A stretch of 19,465 nucleotides of DNA from an uncultured Brachyspira sp. (lineage in GTDB: Bacteria; Spirochaetota; Brachyspiria; Brachyspirales; Brachyspiraceae). The stretch is taken from NCBI GenBank assembly GCA_934725525.1, contig CAKVCG010000014.1, positions 1 through 19,465 of the forward strand, read 5' to 3'. Of the stretch, positions 7,082 through 14,511 are shown piece after piece. The notes below the pieces were generated by a model, which was given only the letters and a program-made list of their open reading frames with translations, searched no databases and had not been told where the DNA came from. A program made the translations under genes and the position numbers. Within the stretch, counting starts at the first letter, position 1, and every line of letters starts with the position of its first letter.

Positions 7082-8144
7082 ATGTATAGTGTAAATTTCT
7101 TAAGCAAAGCAAAGCAAAGCAAAGCAAAGCAAAGCAAAGCAAAGCAAAGCAAAGCGTGAATTACGCGCTTTAGCCAACAATCATTTCAAAACATTTCTTA
7201 TCACATTATTATCATTAACATTACTATTCTCAATTAGCTGTAGTAATGAAGGAACGACAGGCGGCGGAGACGACTACGATTATTTCTATGTAAGTCAAGA
7301 TTATAACAACAGAACTAATGACATAACGGTTATTATCGAAGGCACTGCAAAAAGAGTTGGCTCTGCGGGACATATAGGATTTACCGCCAACGGTTCTACG
7401 ATTTCTACAATTTCAAAAGAAAGCGTAGCAAACAATAGCGGAAGTTCGCTCGCTTTAGAACCGTCCGATTTTGAATATAGCGAATCGACTAAAGAATTAA
7501 CTTTATCATACACAGGTTTAGATAAATTCCAAAAAGCAAGCGATAGTTTAACCGCCAAACAAAAATATCAATATACGATAACATTTAAATTTACCGACTA
7601 TTCTGGTAAAGAAACTACAACGGATGTTACGGTTAATTTAATCAAAGCTCAACTTATAACCAAAGACGATATATTGACTATGATGAAAAATATAAAATGT
7701 AGTGATAATGAACTTTTTTTTCCTGCAAGTGCTGGCGAAATTGTTCTAAATGATGGTTCGGGTGGAAATGCGGGACTAGGAAGTCTTAAATTTAGTTTTG
7801 CTTCTTTAAATGCAAATCAATTTAATACTTCTTCTATTCCAAATTTCACTTTACAGGGAACTTCTAGTCATAGCGCTTTAAAAACTTTCAAGACTGGTTC
7901 TGTATCTCGCCTTATTGCTCAATCAATATATCAAACTACGCAGTATAAAGAATGGTTTTCAGGTTATTGGTCTGGCATAGATTACAATACCGTTCCGACA
8001 ATTAATAATAAAAATGCGACTTTCACTCTCAAATTTACGAGCGGTTTAAAAAGCGGTTATGCATTGTCGAGCCAAATTTCAAGCGTATTAACTTCTGGGT
8101 TGACTATAAGATTAGTCGCGGACGATAAAAGCGCTTGGGACTGA
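7082..8144 (+). CDS. phase-variable surface lipoprotein gene, out of frame (OFF) in this sequence
   Basis: ATG 7082 has GAGG 7 nt upstream and encodes MYSVNFL, then enters an (AAAGC)10 tract. In the present frame translation stops at TGA 7157-7159. The lipoprotein body lies in the +1 frame: RELRALANNHFKTFLITL, a hydrophobic core, and the spirochaete-type lipobox LLFSIS-C, then a Gly/Asp-rich tether (SNEGTTGGGDDYD) and a Ser/Thr-rich, strand-rich domain to TGA 8142-8144. That frame is fully open from 7104 but is preceded by TAA 7101-7103 and has no ATG, GTG or TTG before 7674, so it can only be reached through the repeat. One more AAAGC unit, or two fewer, fuses ATG to body (355 aa with 11 units). 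The body domain is unknown to me; surface exposure is inferred from the lipobox. Confidence 0.85.
7102..7155 (+). repeat. pentanucleotide tract (AAAGC)10, phase-variation switch
   Basis: A partial unit AAGC (7102-7105) precedes ten perfect AAAGC units (7106-7155). In any frame-compatible state the tract reads as Ser-Lys-Ala-Lys-Gln, because three units equal five codons, so it extends the basic n-region of the signal peptide. The tract lies seven codons inside the gene. With ten units translation stops right after the tract (TGA 7157); with nine it would stop at TAG 7171. Confidence 0.95.
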
Positions 8145-8188
8145 TTGATTTATAATTTATAGTGATAATATTGATAAGAAATAAAAAA

Positions 8189-8218
8189 GGCATCGTATTT
8201 AATTGCGGTGTCTTTTTT
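8189..8218. terminator. bidirectional terminator between convergent genes
   Basis: GGCATCG (8189-8195) pairs with CGGTGTC (8206-8212), with two G-U pairs, followed by six T (8213-8218) and preceded by a run of A (8183-8188). It can end both the lipoprotein transcript and the minus-strand sigma-factor operon, whose last stop is at 8255. Confidence 0.75.
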
Positions 8219-8254
8219 ATTTATCATTAAAATTTACAAAACAAAATTCTAAAA

Positions 8255-8758
8255 TTATTCTATATTTATATTCGATTCATAGCCGTCAACTTTTATATTA
8301 TAATTTCCGTTTTTTAATTCCATCGAATAATTGTCTTTTTCGCCCGATATATTTATAATTTTTTCTTTATTAAATTCTATAACGCAATAATTTTTTATAT
8401 CTCTAATATTTAAATAATATTCTTTTCCGTTTTTATTTATTTCAATATTGTTAAAAATATAAGTTTCGTTTTTGTAGTCGTTATCTCCTCTTGCGGCAAG
8501 CGGTTTTGTTATTGAGAAAAAAGTCATCGATTCTATTATATTGTTTTTTATCTTAATTGAAGATTTTCTTTCAGTTAAATCGAACATCTCAGAATCGTTA
8601 ATATTTTCCATAATAAACAAATCGGACTTTAATTTATTTACTTTCATTTGAAGTTCGGGATTATTTTCAAGTTCGTTTAAAAATTCTTTAGACGCTTTAA
8701 TTCCGTCAATATATTTTATAACTTCTTTTTCATAATATTTTAATTTTTCATTATTCAT
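8255..8758 (-). CDS. probable anti-sigma factor-like protein, 167 aa
   Basis: The gene lies 13 nt downstream of the atypical sigma-factor gene, and the GGGGA ribosome site is in that gap. Residues about 10-50 are helical and follow the anti-sigma N-terminal pattern: Y-(I/L)-x-G-x-x-x-x-x-x-F-L-x-E-L-x-x-x-P-E-L-x-x-x-V-x-x-L (here KYIDGIKASKEFLNELENNP, then ELQMKVNKLK). There is no zinc-binding His/Cys set, no membrane helix and no signal peptide, so it would act in the cytoplasm. Residues about 90-167 look strand-rich (YYLNIRDIKNYCVIEFN, SMELKNGNYNIKVDGY), possibly a sensor domain. The role is inferred from position and this weak pattern; it could be an unrelated protein. Confidence 0.55.
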   Translation of the reverse strand: MNNEKLKYYEKEVIKYIDGIKASKEFLNELENNPELQMKVNKLKSDLFIMENINDSEMFDLTERKSSIKIKNNIIESMTFFSITKPLAARGDNDYKNETYIFNNIEINKNGKEYYLNIRDIKNYCVIEFNKEKIINISGEKDNYSMELKNGNYNIKVDGYESNINIE

Positions 8759-8771
8759 AAATAAATCCCCG

Positions 8772-9671
8772 CTAATTATTACTCTTATTAAATCTGCTAA
8801 AATTAAAATTTTCTTTTAAATATTTTTTTATTTTATTTATAATTTTTGTAATCGCATTGACGCTTATATAGAATAACTTCGCTATAAAAGAATGCGGAAC
8901 ATTTAATTTTATCGCTTTAAGTTTATTTATACTATTTTGTTTTTTGCTCGCCAAATGAACCGTCCAGAGTCCTTTATTTTTATATTCCAAAATTTTCAAA
9001 TTTATTTTCGCTATAGAATCCTGCAATTTTATTATATCGTTATATTTATGTATATAAGTAGCTCTCGCTTTTTCTATTATCGAATAAGCCTCTTCGTAAT
9101 TTATATTAAAAAATTTCATTAAAGGTTTTGTTATAAGATTTATAAATAATTCTAAATTATGAATAAAAAATATTAAGGAATCTCTATTTGAAAATTCGCT
9201 TTCAATATAATTAAAAATTTTCAAAGATATTTCCTCTATATTGTCGCTTTCACTTTCATTTATAGAATTAAGAAAATATATAGAATATTTTTTTGTATCG
9301 TATAAAACATCATGCAATGTTAAAGCCTCTCTATTGCATAAAGGAGCGTCTATAGAGATTTCGACTTTTTTGTATTTTTCTTTTCTCTTTTTAGAATCTA
9401 TATAATTTAAATAACTATTTCGCAAAGTATATGTGAACCAAGTTATAAATTTAGCTTCGGTTTCGTTATATTTAAGCAAAATATTTTCTATTCTTTCTAT
9501 ATAATACAAATAAAAATCCAAAGCGATTTCATGGCAAACTCCGAAAACTTTTCTCGGATAATTATAAATATATTTTGACAAATGATTATTTATTTCTTTG
9601 AAAGTTATGACGCTTCTTGAGGATTTATATTCCAATATGGCTTTTTTAATAAAATAGTCGTCAATCGGCAT
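8772..9671 (-). CDS. atypical sigma70-family RNA polymerase sigma factor, 299 aa
   Basis: I chose ATG 9671 because GAGGAGG (9678-9684) sits 6 nt upstream; a GTG at 9686 would lie ahead of that SD. Residues about 49-100 resemble sigma region 2: ALDFYLYYIERIENIL, then FITWFTYTLRNSYLNYID and the basic SKKRKEKYKK, followed by SIDAP as in sigma linkers. Residues about 245-285 (KLNVPHSFIAKLFYISVNAI, then TKIINKIKKYL) look like a region 4 helix-turn-helix. The middle (about 130-240) is long and helical, unlike ECF factors, so this is a divergent group. It overlaps the upstream DUF721 gene by 11 nt and is followed by a probable anti-sigma gene. A divergent regulator without sigma activity is the alternative. 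Confidence 0.65.
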   Translation of the reverse strand: MPIDDYFIKKAILEYKSSRSVITFKEINNHLSKYIYNYPRKVFGVCHEIALDFYLYYIERIENILLKYNETEAKFITWFTYTLRNSYLNYIDSKKRKEKYKKVEISIDAPLCNREALTLHDVLYDTKKYSIYFLNSINESESDNIEEISLKIFNYIESEFSNRDSLIFFIHNLELFINLITKPLMKFFNINYEEAYSIIEKARATYIHKYNDIIKLQDSIAKINLKILEYKNKGLWTVHLASKKQNSINKLKAIKLNVPHSFIAKLFYISVNAITKIINKIKKYLKENFNFSRFNKSNN

Positions 9672-10131
9672 TTTTATCCTCCTCACTGTTTATTAAAACT
9701 CTATAAAATATCTCTTCGATTCTTTTATCCTCTATATTAGCTTCTTTTATAACTTTAGAAATCCACTTTTGATGTTCTTCGCTTATTTCTTTATTCGATT
9801 TATTTTCAGAAATATTTATTTTATTATCATTATTATTGTTTAAGCCGTCAATATTTACTTCGCCCACTCTCGTTTTAATTTCAACGACTATTATGTCCGT
9901 TTCTTTTTTTATATTTTTAATAATATTGAGTCTATTCATTGAAATTTCATTAGCCCATACCGTGTCCGCCACCGTCAATGTTAGAACACCGTTTTTTAAA
10001 AATGAAGGATAGCAAATTTTAGAAAGCGTCTCGCCGATAATAATATTCCATTTTTGAGTGATTTTAAGATAAGCGAATAAATTAATATTCTTTTTAGAAT
10101 ATTCGTTTAATATATTTTGTATAGTATGCAT
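9661..10131 (-). CDS. DUF721/DciA-like protein, 156 aa
   Basis: Residues 1-95 carry the DUF721 pattern: an N-terminal helix, K-W-N-I-I-I-G-E-T-L (residues 26-36), a conserved P-S-F-L-K-N-G-V-L-T-L-T-V block, then V-W-A-N-E-I-S-M-N-R-L with the diagnostic Trp, then a long helix. DciA proteins of this family help load the replicative helicase DnaB. Residues about 100-156 are an Asn/Glu/Lys-rich extension, apparently lineage-specific. The ATG has only a weak GGGAAT ribosome site and lies 18 nt after the TPR gene. Its 3' end overlaps the sigma-factor start by 11 nt, so the two are translationally coupled. Domain assignment is by pattern; replication function is by family. Confidence 0.7.
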   Translation of the reverse strand: MHTIQNILNEYSKKNINLFAYLKITQKWNIIIGETLSKICYPSFLKNGVLTLTVADTVWANEISMNRLNIIKNIKKETDIIVVEIKTRVGEVNIDGLNNNNDNKINISENKSNKEISEEHQKWISKVIKEANIEDKRIEEIFYRVLINSEEDKNAD

Positions 10132-10149
10132 AATATTCCCAAAAATATA

Positions 10150-10908
10150 TTAATTATTTGCCGTATTTGTCATATAAGTTTTAACTTCTTCGTCTTCGTT
10201 ATATTCGTAAGTTTTAATATTATCAATATTCTCGGGATTTTTATTTTCTTTATTATCCGCAAAACCGAGCAAAGTTTTAACTCTAACTATAGAGTCGGAA
10301 ACATTCTTATAATTTTTATCCAATTTATAAACATCTTCGTAAATTTGAAGAGCCGAATTATAATTTTTATCTCTTTCGTAAGTAGCCGCAAGATTAATCA
10401 TATAAACCACATTATTTGGACTGTATATATTAGCTTTCAAAAAAGAGGTTTCAGCCAATTTATAATCTTCTGTATATAAATATAAAAGCCCTAAAAAATT
10501 ATTTACATAGGCATCGTTGGGATTCAAATTAACGGAACGCCTTATAGACTCTATAGCTTCGTTTGTTTTTTCAAGTCTATATAGAGCGTATCCTTTTTGA
10601 AAATATAATTTCGGCGAAAACCTATTTATGAGAATTCCGTTTCTTGCCGTTTTTAGCATATTGCTGTAATCTCTTTGATACATATAAATATTTGACAAAG
10701 TTTCAAAATATTCTATCTTCAAAACGGGGGAATTATTTATTTCATATTCGAATAATTCCGCCGCCTTCCTATAATTTTTAGAATTATAATATCTATAAGC
10801 GTTTTCTATATTGGTTTTATTATATGTAAAATCCTGCGAATATAATAAATTAAACATTAATAATAAAAAAAATAATATAAATAAAATAGACACTTTTTTA
10901 ATTTTCAT
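10150..10908 (-). CDS. exported tetratricopeptide-repeat protein, 252 aa
   Basis: Residues 1-24 are a signal peptide or anchor (KIKKVSILFILFFLLLMFNL, then LYS before QDF). From residue about 34 to 205 there are four to five tandem TPR units; the clearest are YYNSKNYRKAAELFEYEI, YALYRLEKTNEAIESIRRSV with NLNPNDA, and LAATYERDKNYNSALQIYED. TPR domains are protein-interaction scaffolds, so this is probably a periplasmic or envelope adaptor. The tail (about 210-252) is acidic and Asn-rich. The start overlaps the upstream coiled-coil gene by 11 nt, and it is followed by the DciA-like gene, which places it in the minus-strand operon. Its partner is not evident. Confidence 0.8.
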   Translation of the reverse strand: MKIKKVSILFILFFLLLMFNLLYSQDFTYNKTNIENAYRYYNSKNYRKAAELFEYEINNSPVLKIEYFETLSNIYMYQRDYSNMLKTARNGILINRFSPKLYFQKGYALYRLEKTNEAIESIRRSVNLNPNDAYVNNFLGLLYLYTEDYKLAETSFLKANIYSPNNVVYMINLAATYERDKNYNSALQIYEDVYKLDKNYKNVSDSIVRVKTLLGFADNKENKNPENIDNIKTYEYNEDEEVKTYMTNTANN

Positions 10909-11737
10909 TTTTTTTAAAACTCTGCAATCTAAAGTCGTTTATCATAGCCGAAGCGTAAGTTAAAGTGGCGTTATATATTTCCTCTTTATTTTTTCCTTTA
11001 AAGAAAGAAAATACTCTCGGCGATTGGACGCTTAAAGATTCGGGAAGTATTACTTTATTGTCGAAACTCTTTTTTAAAGCTATCGTTTTTATGTTATCCA
11101 TTTTTTCAATAAACGAATGCAAAAAAAAACCCGATTCTTTAAGTATAAACTGCTCCGAACGGGCTATACCCTCGCTTTTATCCAGAGCGAATACATAGTC
11201 GGAAAATATTTGAGGAATTTTACTCTCTCCTACGGGCATAACGAATCTCTGAAATTTATTGTCATAATCTTTTATCGCCGTTTCTATAACATAATCGCTC
11301 GCTTCTCCCGAAAAATACCTTATAACGCAAAAACAATTATATAATTCTTTAAAAGCCCCGTATAAATGGCAAATTTCCTCGTCCGCTTTAGGGTGAATAT
11401 TTTCTATTGGGTATTTTTCAACTGCGCTTCTAAATTTTTCTATCATACTGTCGACTTTATTCATAAAAGAATTTTCTTTGGCTTTTTTTTCCTCCGCTTC
11501 TCTTCTTTCTTGTTCCAATTCTCGCTCTCTCAAAGTATTTTTTATATCTTCTAATATATTCATTTCAATCAGTAAAAAATTTGATAAATCCTGTCTGTTT
11601 TGCAAAGCCTCTCTGTATCTGTTATTGAAAGTTTCGACATTATAAATTTTATTTCCGTATTTTTTAGCGCCCTCTTCGTATTCGTTTCTTATTTTCGATA
11701 ATGTGGCGTTTATTTCCTTATCGCTTAAACTTGGCAT
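10898..11737 (-). CDS. hypothetical coiled-coil protein, 279 aa, first gene of operon
   Basis: I do not recognise the family. The start ATG 11737 follows GAAGGGG with a short spacer. There is no signal peptide or membrane helix, so it is cytoplasmic. Residues about 65-105 form a highly charged coiled coil (EDIKNTLREREL, then EQERREAEEKKAKENSF). The C-terminal two thirds look globular and helical (FKELYNCFCVIRYFSGEASD; LPESLSVQSPRVFSFFKGKN), with a TYASAMINDFRLQSF motif near the end. It overlaps the TPR gene by 11 nt and leads the five-gene minus-strand operon that ends with sigma and anti-sigma-like genes. Confidence 0.75.
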   Translation of the reverse strand: MPSLSDKEINATLSKIRNEYEEGAKKYGNKIYNVETFNNRYREALQNRQDLSNFLLIEMNILEDIKNTLRERELEQERREAEEKKAKENSFMNKVDSMIEKFRSAVEKYPIENIHPKADEEICHLYGAFKELYNCFCVIRYFSGEASDYVIETAIKDYDNKFQRFVMPVGESKIPQIFSDYVFALDKSEGIARSEQFILKESGFFLHSFIEKMDNIKTIALKKSFDNKVILPESLSVQSPRVFSFFKGKNKEEIYNATLTYASAMINDFRLQSFKKNEN

Positions 11738-11750
11738 ATTGACCCCTTCT

Positions 11751-11791
11751 AAATTTTATGTTAATAATTATATAATAATAACATAAAATTT
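11751..11791. repeat. 13-bp perfect inverted repeat between two minus-strand genes
   Basis: AAATTTTATGTTA (11751-11763) and TAACATAAAATTT (11779-11791) are exact inverted copies with a 15-nt AT loop that contains ATTATA (TATAAT on the minus strand). It lies behind the cysteine desulfidase gene and ahead of the coiled-coil gene. It may be a weak terminator for the former, an operator for the latter, or both; there is no clean T run. Confidence 0.6.
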
Positions 11792-11803
11792 AAATATAAA
11801 ATT

Positions 11804-13072
11804 TTATTTTCCTATCATAATATTCAATATTTCCACATCGGTAGACTTCATGCCTTCCTTGGCCATTCTTCCTATACTGTCTATAGTGTTTTCTATATCC
11901 TCTTTTACCAATCCGTCTCCCGCCTTAAATACATTACCCTCTCTGGCTAAGTTAAAGGCAAATATTCCGCAGTCCACGGCCTCGGCAATTTTGGAAGCGC
12001 ATGAAGATTTTGCCCCATCGCAAACCATGCCTCCTATTGTGCATAGAGAGTTTGTAATCGTATCCGATATTTGCCGATAATCTGCGCCATGTAAATAAGC
12101 TATTCCAGAAGCCGCGCCAGTGGCCGCGCAAACTACCCCGCAAAAAGCGGATAATTTACCAATATGTTTCTTTTGTAAAATCGCTACTAAATTAGATAAA
12201 ACTAAAGCCCTATACAATTTTTCTTCATCTACATTTAATTCTTTTGCATATTCTATAACCGGAACGGATACCGTTATTCCTTGATTACCGCTTCCAGAAT
12301 TTGTAACCACCGGCATAGCGCATCCTCCCATTCTTGCATCGGAACCAGCGGAAGCCTTAGCCTTAGCTCTGTTTCTTATATCGTTGCCATAATATTTGAG
12401 CAATGTCTTTCCTATAGACGCTCCGTATTCGTTTTCCATCCCTTCTTTGGATATAGCCGTATTCATATCTATTTGCCTATCTATTATCTCTTCTATGTCC
12501 TCTATTTTTACTTCGTTTGCAAAATCAAGTATATCTTTTATTTTCAAAGATTCTCTATCCGCAAAATTTTTAGTTTTATAGGAATCGTCCGATTGAAATA
12601 TTATCTTTCCGTTTTTAGTTATTTTAGTTATATTAGTATGAGCGTTTTTTATTTCAACGGAATAATATCCGCCTTTATATTCCGTTTCTATTATTATTTG
12701 CAAATTCTCTTCGCCTTCTATGAGCTCGCATTTGCAAAAGCCGTTATTTATAAGTTCTTTAGTTTTTTCAATATCTTCTTTTTTTACCGTAGACAATACT
12801 TCAAGATTTTTATTATAATCTCCGCCAATCAATCCTAATGTTGCGGCTACGTCTATCCCTTTCAAGCCGCCAGAGTTTGGAACGGTCACGCCTTTAACAT
12901 TTTTAATAATATTTCCGCTACATTTTACCGTAATAGAGTTTGGAATATCGCCTATTAAATCTCGCATTTTAGCGCCTGCAAAAGCTATGGCTATAGGTTC
13001 TGTGCATCCGAGGGCGGGGACTAATTCCTCTTTTAAGATGTTGATATAGTTTAGATATAATTCTTTATTCAT
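11804..13072 (-). CDS. cyuA: L-cysteine desulfidase, [4Fe-4S] serine-dehydratase-alpha family (CyuA/YhaM-like)
   Basis: The enzyme family splits L-cysteine to pyruvate, ammonia and sulfide using a [4Fe-4S] cluster. I chose ATG 13072 (422 aa) because AAGGAG at 13079-13084 lies close upstream; an upstream in-frame start at 13117 has no SD. Cluster cysteines are present: C23 in PALGCTEP, C311 in FCGVVCAATGAA, and C351/C358 in VCDGAKSSC. The C-x6-C spacing and the offset to C311 match the cysteines described for the Methanocaldococcus enzyme (25, 282, 322, 329). A glycine-rich NSGSGNQGI block is also conserved. It is divergent from a symporter gene, with both promoters in the shared gap. The family also includes UPF0597 members and serine dehydratase subunits, so serine as substrate is possible. 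Confidence 0.85.
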   Translation of the reverse strand: MNKELYLNYINILKEELVPALGCTEPIAIAFAGAKMRDLIGDIPNSITVKCSGNIIKNVKGVTVPNSGGLKGIDVAATLGLIGGDYNKNLEVLSTVKKEDIEKTKELINNGFCKCELIEGEENLQIIIETEYKGGYYSVEIKNAHTNITKITKNGKIIFQSDDSYKTKNFADRESLKIKDILDFANEVKIEDIEEIIDRQIDMNTAISKEGMENEYGASIGKTLLKYYGNDIRNRAKAKASAGSDARMGGCAMPVVTNSGSGNQGITVSVPVIEYAKELNVDEEKLYRALVLSNLVAILQKKHIGKLSAFCGVVCAATGAASGIAYLHGADYRQISDTITNSLCTIGGMVCDGAKSSCASKIAEAVDCGIFAFNLAREGNVFKAGDGLVKEDIENTIDSIGRMAKEGMKSTDVEILNIMIGK

Positions 13073-13117
13073 CGTTTTCTCCTTAAAATAAATACATAAT
13101 TCCAAAATTATATTCAT

Positions 13118-13145
13118 ATTATATTTTATTTACCATATATATCAA
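13118..13145 (-). promoter_or_regulatory. probable promoter of the cysteine desulfidase gene
   Basis: On the minus strand, TTGATA (13140-13145), a 16-bp spacer and TATAAT (13118-13123) lie about 45 nt upstream of the ATG at 13072. The -35 of the divergent symporter promoter is only 17 bp away, so one regulator could control both. Confidence 0.55.
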
Positions 13146-13162
13146 TATTTTTATAAAAAATA

Positions 13163-13191
13163 TTGACAAAAAATTATATCTAAAGTATCAT
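13163..13191 (+). promoter_or_regulatory. sigma70 promoter of the symporter gene
   Basis: TTGACA at 13163-13168, a 17-bp spacer and TATCAT at 13186-13191. The same -35, spacing and -10 recur before ahpC (17239-17267). Confidence 0.8.
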
Positions 13192-13227
13192 ATTTATTAT
13201 TTTATTAAAGTAAAGAAGGTGGCAAAA

Positions 13228-14412
13228 ATGTCTGATTTAAATGAATTAACATCCCAAAAAACTAAAAAAGATTACCTTTTAATTAAACTTTTTATAGGTA
13301 TTGTAGTCGGTATAATTATAGGAACATATTCCAACGAAGGGATAATAAATGTAATACAGTCTATAAAATATGTCCTTAATCAAGTTATATCTTTTATGGT
13401 GCCTTTAATAGTTTTAGGATTTATAGCTCCCGCTATTACCAAAATGGGCGACAGGGCAAACAAAATGCTCGGAGTTATACTTTTAATAGCTTACTGCTCA
13501 TCTGTAGGGGCGGCTGCATTTTCTACGATTGCAGGATACATTATTATTCCTAATTTAAATATACCTTCAAATGTGGAAGGTCTAAGAAATTTGCCGAATA
13601 TAATATTTAAATTAGATATTAGTCCGGTTTTTCCCGTTATAACCGCATTGTTTTTAGCCATATGCGGAGGTATTGCGGTAATAAAAACTAAAGCCGAGTA
13701 TTTTAAAAATTTATTAAACGAGCTTAACGATATAATGTTATTTTTAGTTAATAAAGTGGTAGTTCCCATACTTCCTTTTTATATAGGAACTACGTTTGCA
13801 ACTTTATCATACGAAGGAACTATAATGAAAAATGTTCCTGTATTTTTAATCGTTATTTTAATAGTTATAATCGGACATTTTATTTGGCTTACTTTATTAT
13901 ATTCTATAGCGGGAATTATATCGAAAAAGAATCCTATTAGAGTATTTAAACATTACGGGCCAGCTTATCTTACGGCCGTAGGAACTATGTCTTCAGCCGC
14001 AACTCTTCCAGTAGCTTTAAAATGCGCCAATAAATCTGACGCTTTAGATAAAGATATTGTCAATTTTGCAATACCAATGGGGGCTACGATACATTTATGC
14101 GGTTCTGTTTTAACTGAAACTTTTTTTGTAATGACTATTTCAAAATTATTATACGGTTCTATTCCAAGCGTTGGAACTATGATATTATTTTGTATATTAT
14201 TGGGCATATTTGCGGTTGGAGCGCCGGGAGTCCCAGGCGGAACTGTAGTTGCTTCTTTGGGAATTATAATATCCGTTTTAGGATTTGATAATGACGGCAC
14301 CGCTCTAATCTTAGCAATTTTTGCCTTGCAGGATAGTTTTGGAACGGCTTGCAATGTTACGGGAGACGGAGCTATAGCCTTAATGCTTCAAGGCATATTC
14401 AAAAAAGAGTGA
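13228..14412 (+). CDS. DAACS-family cation:amino acid symporter, probable neutral amino acid importer
   Basis: This is a membrane importer of the dicarboxylate/amino acid:cation symporter (GltP/SstT) family. ATG 13228 is preferred because AGAAGGTGG at 13213-13221 is its SD; the GTG at 13219 lies inside that SD. The 394 residues include hairpin 1 (S255-S-A-A-T-L-P261), the TM7 block M-G-A-T-I-H-L-C-G-S (C291), hairpin 2 (GAPGVPGG), and TM8 D369-S-F-G-T-A-C-N376-V-T-G-D380. The TM8 Arg that holds the acidic side chain in glutamate/aspartate carriers (Arg397 of GltPh) is Gly372 here, which argues for a neutral substrate. The TM7 NMDGT motif is HLCGS, so one sodium ligand is missing. Divergent pairing with the cysteine desulfidase suggests cysteine, serine or threonine. 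Confidence 0.85.
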   Translation: MSDLNELTSQKTKKDYLLIKLFIGIVVGIIIGTYSNEGIINVIQSIKYVLNQVISFMVPLIVLGFIAPAITKMGDRANKMLGVILLIAYCSSVGAAAFSTIAGYIIIPNLNIPSNVEGLRNLPNIIFKLDISPVFPVITALFLAICGGIAVIKTKAEYFKNLLNELNDIMLFLVNKVVVPILPFYIGTTFATLSYEGTIMKNVPVFLIVILIVIIGHFIWLTLLYSIAGIISKKNPIRVFKHYGPAYLTAVGTMSSAATLPVALKCANKSDALDKDIVNFAIPMGATIHLCGSVLTETFFVMTISKLLYGSIPSVGTMILFCILLGIFAVGAPGVPGGTVVASLGIIISVLGFDNDGTALILAIFALQDSFGTACNVTGDGAIALMLQGIFKKE

Positions 14413-14436
14413 TTAAATTTTTTGTATATTGAATAA

Positions 14437-14464
14437 TTGACAATATTTTTTTATAGAGTATAAT
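14437..14464 (+). promoter_or_regulatory. sigma70 promoter of the ABC importer operon
   Basis: TTGACA at 14437-14442, a 16-bp spacer and TATAAT at 14459-14464. AGGAG at 14502-14506 then precedes the ATG at 14512. I see no riboswitch or operator in the roughly 40-nt leader. Confidence 0.8.
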
Positions 14465-14511
14465 AGTTTCCTAAATAAGTAATTTTAATAATTTTACATT
14501 TAGGAGTTCGT

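Noticed and set aside
7102..7155. CRISPR array
   Set aside because: The unit is 5 bp with no spacers; it is a simple sequence repeat.
7674..8144. Independent short gene starting at TTG 7674
   Set aside because: There is no ribosome site, and the same frame is open with protein-like sequence and a lipobox back to 7104. The short reading is an artefact of the out-of-frame tract.
10117..10479. Plus-strand 120-codon frame opposite the TPR gene
   Set aside because: It is hydrophobic only because it is antisense to an AT-rich coding region; the minus strand has clear TPR motifs.
11850..12838. Plus-strand open frames over the cysteine desulfidase gene
   Set aside because: They are shadows of a well-supported minus-strand gene with cluster cysteines, and they lack start signals.
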